From NCBI GenBank assembly GCA_938030915.1, contig CALHIO010000235.1:1-8415 (forward strand): a DNA stretch of 8,415 nucleotides, in the 5' to 3' direction. Under the pieces are notes generated by a model. It ran no database searches, was not told the DNA's origin, and worked only from the letters and a program-made list of their open reading frames with translations. Position 1 is the stretch's first letter, and each line of letters begins with the position of its first letter. The translations under genes were made by a program, and so were the position numbers. Shown one piece after another: positions 1 to 5,622 of this stretch. This DNA is from an uncultured Gemmatimonadota bacterium (GTDB taxonomy: Bacteria; Gemmatimonadota; Gemmatimonadetes; Longimicrobiales; Gaopeijiaceae).

Positions 1-821
1 CTCTTGCCCGCCCTCGCGGCCGGCGCTGACTCCGTGGCCTTTGCGCTTTCGTCCTCTTCGATCGACGCTTTCAGGGCGGCCATGAGGTCGATGATCTTCG
101 TCTTCGACTCCTCGATCGGCGCGGCCGTGATCTCCTGACCATCGACCTTCTGCTGGATGAGCTCGAGCGTTCGTTCACGCACTTCGTCGTGGAACATGCC
201 CGGGTCGAAGCTGTCCGAGGCCGCCTGGTCGATCAGCTGGACCGCGAGGCCGAGTTCGGCCTCGTTCACCTCGCCCTCCTCGAGCGGAACCTCTCCGAAG
301 GACCAGATCTCATCCTGGTACCAGAGCTGCTCCATGAGCAGCCCCTCCTCGTGGGGCCGGATCATGACGATGTACTGCTTGCCCCGGGTCGCGTGCTTGG
401 CGATCGCGACGCGCTCGGTCTCCCGTAGCGCCGCACCGAGCAACCGTTAGGCGCGGGCTCCGCCTTTGTCCGGACCGAGGTAGTACGCCTTGTTGAAGAG
501 AAGTCGATCGACCGTGCCCGCGGGAACGAAGCTGACGATCTCGATCTCGTCGGATTTGGGCGCTTCGACGACCTCGAGCTCCTCCTTGGTGAAGAGCACG
601 CACTGATCCTTGGGGAACTCGTACCCCTGCACGATCTCCTCGCGCGGCACCACCGTGCCGTCCGCGGGGTCGATGTACTGCTGGCGCACCCGAACACCAC
701 GCTCCTTCCAAATCATGTTGAAGGAGACTTTCCGCGACGACTCCCCGATGGGGTAGATCTTGACCGGGAGAGAGACGAGGCCGAAGGCGATCGTCGACGT
801 ACCAATAGCTCGGGCGGGCAT
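1..821 (-). pseudogene. ku: Ku, NHEJ DNA-end-binding protein, interrupted by an in-frame stop and cut by the window edge
   Basis: Bacterial Ku is a homodimeric ring that threads onto broken DNA ends and recruits the ligase LigD. The ATG at 821-819 begins MPARAIGTSTIAFGLVSLPV, the classic Ku start. Reading continues through KDQCVLFTKEELE and the core motif YYLGPDKGG to residue 124. A TAA at 449-447 follows, at the position where Ku proteins normally have Tyr in a KAYRLL-type motif. The same frame then resumes perfect Ku similarity (RLLGAALRETERVAIAKHAT, GKQYIVMIRPHEEGLLMEQL, LIQQKVDGQEI, KIIDLMAALKAS) with no other stop to position 3. Reading through gives at least 273 codons, the usual Ku length. 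The stop alone would leave a 124-residue fragment lacking much of the ring and the whole C-terminal region. Longer upstream starts (to 1103) lie antisense to the exchanger and are not credible. No clear Shine-Dalgarno is seen. The Ku identity is firm; whether the stop is real mutation or sequence error is open. Confidence 0.92.
447..449 (-). other. Premature TAA stop inside ku
   Basis: The plus-strand bases tta at 447-449 read TAA in the ku frame. The codons before it (450 upward) give PDKGGARA and those after it (446 downward) give RLLGAALRE, so the frame is unbroken on both sides. Ku homologues have a Tyr here, and TAC or TAT to TAA needs one substitution. No indel is needed. Confidence 0.9.
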
Positions 822-884
822 AGTCCAGGGAAGATGGGATGCCCGGGGGGCAGGTGACGCGGGCCGGGGCTTGCCTTCGGACCC

Positions 885-1949
885 GTGTCCGGACAGCTTC
901 GCGCGATGACGATCGCCCTTCTGGCCGGGGGGACTCTTTTCGGGTCCGCGCTCCTCTGGCTGGCCTGCTCCAGGCTCGAAGAGTCCACCCACAGACTCGC
1001 CGTGTATTACGGCATTCCCGATGCGGTGAAAGGTTCGGTACTGCTCGCGATTTCGTCGAGCATGCCCGAACTCGTTACCGCGCTCCTTGCCTTTCCGGTT
1101 CACCAGGACTTCGAGCTCGGGCTTTCCGCGATCATCGGCTCGGCTATCTACAACATTCTGGTGATCCCGGCCTTTTCCGTGTATGCGCGGGGTCGGCCCT
1201 TGAGGGCGAATCGGGATCTGGTGTACCGCGAAGCACAGTTCTACCTCGTTTCCGTCGCGGTACTCATGCTGATTCTGAGCCTCTCGGTGATTTACGGAGG
1301 CTTGCAGCAGGACATCCTGCCGGACGGGCGCGAGATCTATCGAGGTGAGTTCACCCGCTATCTCGCGGCGTTCCCGCTGATGCTGTACGCGTTGTACCTC
1401 TTCATCCAGTTCGAGGAGGTCAAGCGAAATCGGGATGAAAACCCGAATCGGGACGGCATCAATGCGATGAAAGAGTGGGGCGTCCTCCTTGGCTGCATCG
1501 CTCTGATCCTGGTGGGGGTGGAGGCGTTGCTCAGGGTCGCGATCACCCTCGGTGACCTTCTGGAGACGCCCACGTTCCTGTGGGGAATGACGATCGTCGC
1601 AGCGGCCACGTCGTTACCCGACACGTTCGTCAGTGTGCGCGCATCCGTACTCGGCCGAACCGAGTCCAGCCTGTCGAACGTACTGGGCAGCAACGTCTTC
1701 GATCTGCTCGTTGCCGTGCCGTTGGGGGTCATGATCACCGGGGCGATCGCCGTGAACTTCACGCAGATCGTGCCGATGATGACGTTCCTCGTCCTCGCCA
1801 CGATCGTGATGCTCGTCTTCATGCTGCGCGACATGGAACTCTCGATCAGGGAGTCCCACGTCATGATGACACTCTATGCGGGCTTCGGGGTCTGGATGAC
1901 CCTCGAGGCCTTCGGCGTGACGTCGCTGCTGGGGGTTCGCGCGCCCTAG
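885..1949 (+). CDS. Sodium/calcium exchanger of the CaCA family
   Basis: An inner-membrane cation antiporter, probably exporting Ca2+ in exchange for Na+ or H+. About ten hydrophobic helices are visible. The two inverted alpha repeats that form the ion site are clear. Alpha-1 has ISSSMPELVTALLA (about residues 56-69) followed by GSAIYNILV. Alpha-2 has AAATSLPDTFVSV (about 240-252) followed by NVLGSNVFDLLVAV. A charged loop rich in Arg, Asn and Asp separates the halves (FEEVKRNRDENPNRDG). The conserved acidic residue is Glu in alpha-1 but Asp in alpha-2 (codon 1620-1622). At 354 residues it is a usual length for a bacterial member. The start at 885 is GTG, just downstream of an in-frame TGA at 855. 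An ATG at 906 (MTIALLAGG) is an equally good start and would remove seven residues; neither has a strong ribosome site. It is divergent from ku and convergent with the potassium channel. Ion specificity cannot be read from sequence alone. Confidence 0.93.
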   Translation: MSGQLRAMTIALLAGGTLFGSALLWLACSRLEESTHRLAVYYGIPDAVKGSVLLAISSSMPELVTALLAFPVHQDFELGLSAIIGSAIYNILVIPAFSVYARGRPLRANRDLVYREAQFYLVSVAVLMLILSLSVIYGGLQQDILPDGREIYRGEFTRYLAAFPLMLYALYLFIQFEEVKRNRDENPNRDGINAMKEWGVLLGCIALILVGVEALLRVAITLGDLLETPTFLWGMTIVAAATSLPDTFVSVRASVLGRTESSLSNVLGSNVFDLLVAVPLGVMITGAIAVNFTQIVPMMTFLVLATIVMLVFMLRDMELSIRESHVMMTLYAGFGVWMTLEAFGVTSLLGVRAP

Positions 1950-1961
1950 TCGTGGTGCGGG

Positions 1962-1982
1962 GTCACCGATCTGCTCGGTGAC
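1962..1982. terminator. Perfect inverted repeat between convergent genes, probable bidirectional terminator
   Basis: GTCACCGA (1962-1969), five-base loop TCTGC, then TCGGTGAC (1975-1982) forms a perfect eight-base-pair stem. It fills most of the 33-base gap between the exchanger stop (1949) and the channel stop (codon 1985-1983), where a terminator serving both strands would sit. There is no run of T on either side, so it is not a classic intrinsic terminator. The role is inferred from position and symmetry. Confidence 0.55.
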
Positions 1983-2825
1983 TCACGCGTGGTGACGCAG
2001 CGAGACGCCGCAGAATCGGCAGTACTTGGCGTCGGGATCGACCTCGATGTTCTCGCACGAGGGACACGGGATCGCATGGTATCCGCCGCCTCCCGGCAGC
2101 GAGGCGATCTCTGCAGTGACGATGCCGGTCGGTACGGCGATGATGCCGTAACCGAGGATCATCACGAACGCCGCCAGCGCCTGTCCGAGCGCCGAGGTCG
2201 GAGCAACGTCACCGTACCCGACCGTGGTGAGGGTGACGATCGCCCAGTACACGCCTTTCGGGATGCTGGTGAATCCGCCCTCCGGACCCTCGACCAGGTA
2301 CATGACCGAGCCGACGACGATGACGATACAGAGAACCGTGACGAGGAAGACCGCGATCTTGTAGCGCGCATTACGGAGTGCGACGGAAAGGAGGCTGGCC
2401 TCGCCGAGGAAGCGCACGAGCTTGAAGACGCGGAAGACCCGGACGACCCGCAGCACGCGGATGACGGCCAGATACTGCCCCCCCGGCAGGAGCAAGCTCA
2501 GATATGTCGGGAGTACCGAAAGCAGATCGATGATTCCGAAGAACGAGAAGACGTAGGCGCGGACGTTCTTCACACACCAGATCCGCACCACGTATTCGAG
2601 GGTGAAGAGGAGCGTGAAGGCCCACTCGATCACCAGTAGTTCGGGGCCGTATCGGCTGCGCAAGCCCGAGACGGAGTCCATCATCACCACCGAGACGCTG
2701 GCGATGATGAACGCGATCAGGATCGCGTCAAATCGACGCCCCCACCCCGGCTCATGGCCGAAGATGACCTCGTACGTCTGCCCTCTGAGGGTGTCCGGGG
2801 GGGCGGCTGGGCCCAGTGCAGCCAT
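1983..2825 (-). CDS. Voltage-gated potassium channel (6TM) with C-terminal zinc ribbon
   Basis: An inner-membrane tetrameric K+ channel subunit of 280 residues. In order: S1 (about residues 34-52), S2 (63-84, with the acidic LEYVVRIW stretch), S3 (92-110, IIDLLSVLP), and a textbook S4 voltage sensor RVLRVVRVFRVFKLVRF (123-139) with a basic residue every third position. Then come S5 (156-177), pore helix and selectivity filter TLTTVGYGD (198-206), and S6 with a Gly hinge (219-240). The cytoplasmic tail carries CPSC and CRFCG (Cys254, 257, 269, 272), a small zinc ribbon. The ATG at 2825 is preferred because GAGAGGAG lies five bases upstream; a GTG at 2870 would add 15 Ser/Ala/Arg/Pro residues without such a site. 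It converges on the exchanger and diverges from the ligD remnant. Voltage gating and K+ selectivity follow from the motifs; the gating direction and the role of the ribbon are unknown. Confidence 0.95.
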   Translation of the reverse strand: MAALGPAAPPDTLRGQTYEVIFGHEPGWGRRFDAILIAFIIASVSVVMMDSVSGLRSRYGPELLVIEWAFTLLFTLEYVVRIWCVKNVRAYVFSFFGIIDLLSVLPTYLSLLLPGGQYLAVIRVLRVVRVFRVFKLVRFLGEASLLSVALRNARYKIAVFLVTVLCIVIVVGSVMYLVEGPEGGFTSIPKGVYWAIVTLTTVGYGDVAPTSALGQALAAFVMILGYGIIAVPTGIVTAEIASLPGGGGYHAIPCPSCENIEVDPDAKYCRFCGVSLRHHA

Positions 2826-2830
2826 CGAAG

Positions 2831-2838
2831 CTCCTCTC
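2831..2838 (-). promoter_or_regulatory. Ribosome binding site deciding the potassium channel start
   Basis: On the minus strand, GAGAGGAG is followed by CTTCG and then ATG (2825-2823). This is a strong Shine-Dalgarno at ideal spacing, and it favours the ATG over the more distal GTG at 2870. Confidence 0.75.
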
Positions 2839-3014
2839 GGCTGGGTTGAAGCGGCGCGGGAGGGTGACACTGTGCAAGCTAATGCGACTCCGTGATGGCG
2901 AGCGACTGGGCCGTGTGCTCCTCCTTGCTTGCACGACCCGTCACGACTGGCGCAGTCTTTGCGATGCGTCGAGTGATGGACACTGATTCGATGCCGTCCT
3001 GTCCTTACGGGTTC
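2839..3014. other. Intergenic stretch between the channel and the ligD remnant
   Basis: About 175 bases separate the divergent channel and ligD remnant, so this stretch should hold the channel promoter and once held that of ligD. I find no convincing -35/-10 pair, inverted repeat or RNA structure. The plus-strand frame is open from 2892 into the ligD remnant, but its first 41 residues resemble no family I recognise. Confidence 0.4.
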
Positions 3015-3627
3015 ATGATGACTCCTAGCCGCGACGATCGTCTCGCGACGTATCGCGAGAAGCGCACGGCCTTACGCACGCCGGAGCTGTTCGGTGGGCG
3101 AGTGGTCGCCGGGAGGAGCATCCTCGTGGTTCAGAAGCATGCCGCGCGAGCTGCACTGGGACCTTCGCCTGGAACTCGACGGCGTTCTTCTGTCGTGGGC
3201 GATCCCGAAGGGGCCGTCGCCGAATCAGGACGACAAGCGCCTCGCGATGCAGAGGGAGGATTACCCGCTGGAGTACGCCGAATTCGAGGGCGTCATCCCC
3301 GAAGGTGAACACGGCGCCGGCGCCATGATCGTCTGGGATCGTGGCACATGGGTCCCTTCGGGTCTCACCGTGGAGGAGTTCCCGCGAGCGGATGAATTCG
3401 CGGACGAGGTCGCGGCGAGGGTAGCGGACGCGGGAGCACCCGGACGCAGCGTCCGTGTCCACGACGTGGAACCCATGTTGGCCACCGCCCGCGAGATGCC
3501 GTTCTCTCGTGCGGGCTGGATCTTCGAGATCAAGTACGACGGGTATCGTCTTCTGACCGAGCGGCGGGGACGGGAGGCGCTGCTGCGATCGCGTCGGGGT
3601 CACCACATGACCGCCACCTTTCCCGTC
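3015..3627 (+). pseudogene. ligD: LigD remnant: frameshifted phosphoesterase domain fused to a truncated ATP-dependent ligase start
   Basis: LigD is the multidomain NHEJ ligase that works with Ku. The N-terminal 3'-phosphoesterase start is read from ATG 3015/3018 (DDRLATYREKRTALRTPE, then VVQKHAAR). At about 3144-3150 the frame shifts; a two-base loss fits the family spacing. It resumes as ELHWDLRLELDGVLLSW, IPKGPSP, then EYAEFEGVIPEGEHGAGAMI and WDRGTW. Similarity then jumps from WDRGTW (ending 3351) to the linker SGLTVEEF and AGAPGRSV, so roughly 60-70 residues of the phosphoesterase C-terminal half are missing. The ligase domain begins with VEPMLATA and the adenylation motif EIKYDGYR (Lys codon 3532-3534). 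It continues to LLRSRRGHHMTATFP and stops matching at 3624. The remaining ligase motifs, the OB domain and any polymerase domain are absent. In the usual EDHPL motif the His is Tyr (EDYPL, codon 3262-3264). Several independent lesions make this a pseudogene, not a working single-domain enzyme. Confidence 0.9.
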
Positions 3628-4621
3628 AGGCGAGCAGGCCCGGTGCTCCCCCGGTATGCAGAAAGACGATCCGCTGATGGTCGTGCACGCCGCTGTCCCT
3701 CACGTGAGCGATGAGGGCAGCGGCCGCCTTGGAACTGTATGTGGGGTCCAGCACGATGCCGGCGTATCGCCCGAAGAGCTCGGTGGCCTCACGTGAGGCC
3801 GGTGTCGGGAGGCCGTAGCCATCCCCGACCTGGTCGTCGATGGACGCGAAGGGAACTGTACCCGGATCGATCTTCGCGCCGAGCAGCTCCGCGGCCTCGC
3901 CTGCGAGGCGTCGGCAGATGTCGTCGAGCTCCGTGGCGGAAGTGTCGGCACTGACTCCATGCAGGTAGACGTCAGTTCGATCCATCAGCGCGAGCCCTGC
4001 GATCAGGCCGGCGAGGGTCCCGCCGGACGAGGAAGCGCTGAATACCAGGGTCTCCGAACATCCATCGTCCACCGCGTCCAGTTGTTCGCAGAGTTCGATG
4101 GCTGCCCGGGCGTAGCCGAGTGACCCCAGCGATGTGGATGCCCCGATCGGGACGACGAGCGGCTTCTCGCCCGCGGCGCGAAGCTCGTCCGCGACCGACT
4201 GCATTCGAATGGCTCGTTGGCTGCGGTCCTCCACGAGCACGATTTCGGCTCCGAAGAGGCGATGCAGGAGTGCATTCCCGGTAGGGGCACCCTCCGGTCC
4301 CTGGTTCGTCACGAGCACGCAGCGCATCTCATGGCGGGCAGCGAACGCAGCCGTGACACGACAGTGGTTGGACTGCGGTCCGCCTGCCGTGACCAGACAC
4401 GTGACGCCCTCCAGCATTCGGGGCGCGAGGACGTACTCGAGTTTTCGGACCTTGTTGCCCCCGAGAGCGAAGCCTGTCTCGGCGTCCATCTTCGCCCACA
4501 GCCGGTTCGTCCCGAGACTTTCGCCCAATCGGCTCAGCCGGATCAGCGGGGTGGGGAGGTTGGCGAGCGCGGTCGTGGGGTGCTCGCGTAGGCGGGTCAG
4601 GGCTTCGGAGTGTGGCGGCAT
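3626..4621 (-). CDS. D-cysteine desulfhydrase / ACC deaminase family PLP enzyme
   Basis: A cytoplasmic fold-type II PLP enzyme of 331 residues. The family splits D-cysteine to pyruvate, H2S and ammonia, or deaminates 1-aminocyclopropane-1-carboxylate. The PLP lysine sits in GGNKVRKLEY (Lys57), the catalytic Ser in AGGPQSNHC (Ser84), the phosphate loop in SSSGGTLAGL (197-206), and the two active-site tyrosines in GDGYGLPT (Tyr269) and DPTYSSKA (Tyr295). The residue after Tyr295 is Ser and the C-terminal motif is HTGG (Thr323). True ACC deaminases have Glu and Leu at these places, while D-cysteine desulfhydrases have Ser and Thr, so the desulfhydrase-like activity is favoured. ATG 4621 lies one base after the upstream TGA (TGACATG), implying translational coupling; a start at 4723 would add 34 residues inside the upstream gene. 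The C-terminus ends abruptly after GLLA, at the ligD junction, and may have lost a few residues. Related D-amino acid or amine substrates remain possible. Confidence 0.9.
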   Translation of the reverse strand: MPPHSEALTRLREHPTTALANLPTPLIRLSRLGESLGTNRLWAKMDAETGFALGGNKVRKLEYVLAPRMLEGVTCLVTAGGPQSNHCRVTAAFAARHEMRCVLVTNQGPEGAPTGNALLHRLFGAEIVLVEDRSQRAIRMQSVADELRAAGEKPLVVPIGASTSLGSLGYARAAIELCEQLDAVDDGCSETLVFSASSSGGTLAGLIAGLALMDRTDVYLHGVSADTSATELDDICRRLAGEAAELLGAKIDPGTVPFASIDDQVGDGYGLPTPASREATELFGRYAGIVLDPTYSSKAAAALIAHVRDSGVHDHQRIVFLHTGGAPGLLA

Positions 4622-4622
4622 G

Positions 4623-5531
4623 TCAGCGATGTGGGGACGCCGAGACCGAAACGCGTCGAACGGCCTCGAGCACTGTAGAAGCGTGAATCTCGACGGTATC
4701 GTGAACGTCTTCAGCGTATCCACCGGACATCACCACCGCCACGGGAACACCGGCCTCTTCGCATGCATCGAAGACCAGACGATCGCGCTCGCGAAGTCCG
4801 GCTTTCGTGACCGACAGTCGACCGAGTCGGTCGTGCTCGTACGGGTCTGCCCCGGCGATGTAGAAGGCGAAGTCCGCGCCCGAGTCGAGGGCCTGCTTGA
4901 CGCCGTCCCGCACGGCGGTCAGGAAGATGTCGTCGGTCGCACCGTCCTCCAGTCCGATGTCGAGATCGCTGGCTTCCTTTCGAAAGGGGTAGTTCGAAGC
5001 CCCGTGGACCGAGAGGGTGAAGACCGTGGGATCTCCCTGGAAGATCGACGCCGTCCCGTTCCCTTGATGAACGTCGAGATCGAGGACCGCACAACGAGCG
5101 ACCATGCCGCGTGCCTGGAGCGATCGCGTCGCTACGGCGACATCGTTGAAGACGCAGAAGCCCTCGCCGGCGTCGGTGAAGGCATGGTGGGTCCCCCCGG
5201 CGAGGTTGACGGAGATTCCGTCTCGCCGCGCGCGCTCGGCAGCGTGGATCGTTCCTCCGGTGGATCGGCGGGAGCGCTCTACGAGTTCCGGTGACCACGG
5301 AAAGCCGATACGCCGGATCTCGTCACGACTCAGGCCACCCGACGTCGCCCTCGCGACGTAATCCTCGCAATGGACCCGAATGAGGTCGGCGTTGGTAGCA
5401 GGCTCCGGAATTTCCAGATGAATCCGATCATCACCGGCCACACGCTCCCGAAGGAGACGGTACTTCTCCATCGGGAAGCGGTGATGGTCCGGTAACGGAA
5501 GAACGAATTGGTCGCAGTACCAGGCGAACAC
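4623..5531 (-). CDS. Histone deacetylase-fold deacylase (class IV-like bacterial HDAC)
   Basis: A zinc-dependent amidohydrolase of the HDAC/AcuC/acetylpolyamine amidohydrolase superfamily, likely removing acyl groups from a small amine or lysine in the cytoplasm. The N-terminal signature LPLPDHHRFPMEKYRLLRER (residues 11-30) resembles HDAC11-type bacterial proteins. The catalytic His pair is in AGGTHHAF (His115, His116). Zinc ligands are in LDLDVHQGNG (Asp153, His155) and AGADPYEHDRLG (Asp229), and the catalytic Tyr is in SGGY (Tyr272). All key residues are present. The GTG at 5531 gives 302 residues and aligns with where homologues begin. An ATG at 5639 would add 36 Gly/Pro/Arg-rich residues and overlap the divergent receptor start by 17 bases; a GTG at 5615 is also possible. 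None has a clear ribosome site. It is the first gene of an operon with the PLP enzyme. The substrate is unknown. Confidence 0.92.
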   Translation of the reverse strand: MFAWYCDQFVLPLPDHHRFPMEKYRLLRERVAGDDRIHLEIPEPATNADLIRVHCEDYVARATSGGLSRDEIRRIGFPWSPELVERSRRSTGGTIHAAERARRDGISVNLAGGTHHAFTDAGEGFCVFNDVAVATRSLQARGMVARCAVLDLDVHQGNGTASIFQGDPTVFTLSVHGASNYPFRKEASDLDIGLEDGATDDIFLTAVRDGVKQALDSGADFAFYIAGADPYEHDRLGRLSVTKAGLRERDRLVFDACEEAGVPVAVVMSGGYAEDVHDTVEIHASTVLEAVRRVSVSASPHR

Positions 5532-5622
5532 GGCTTTCGGGTCGACGTCGGGTAGGGCGGCCGGAGTAGATACCCGAATTCGAACCGGAGATCCGGGCTC
5601 GGCTCCACCTGCCACCTGTTTC
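5532..5622. promoter_or_regulatory. Divergent intergenic region between the deacylase and TonB receptor genes
   Basis: If the deacylase starts at 5531, these 91 bases must carry both divergent promoters. They hold an eight-base palindrome CGAATTCG (5576-5583) and CCGGA-GA-TCCGG (5585-5596), next to each other, which could be operator half-sites. No clear -35/-10 elements or ribosome sites are seen. If the longer deacylase start (5639) were used, the region would be coding. Function is inferred from layout only. Confidence 0.3.

Noticed and set aside
447..449. Recoded or readthrough stop in ku
   Set aside because: The stop is TAA, the strongest terminator, and no recoding element is visible. 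All other genes use the standard code, so a nonsense mutation or base-call error is more likely.
447..1103. 218-residue minus-strand gene with a long N-terminal extension before Ku
   Set aside because: The extra 94 residues are antisense to the exchanger and match nothing; Ku homologues begin at the ATG at 821.
2892..3014. Extra coding sequence before the ligD remnant
   Set aside because: The frame is open, but the residues do not resemble LigD, and homologues begin near the MTPSRDD-like start at 3015/3018.
3130..3160. Programmed ribosomal frameshift in ligD
   Set aside because: No slippery heptamer or following stem is seen, and the gene carries several further lesions, so mutation is the simpler explanation.
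3094..3714. A stand-alone 206-residue phosphoesterase-ligase protein
   Set aside because: Its start lies inside the frame-shifted PE domain, its first catalytic His is left in the other frame, and its last 29 residues are antisense to the PLP enzyme. It is a fragment of ligD.
4134..5294. 386-residue open frame on the plus strand
   Set aside because: It is antisense to both the PLP enzyme and the deacylase, whose catalytic motifs are intact on the other strand.
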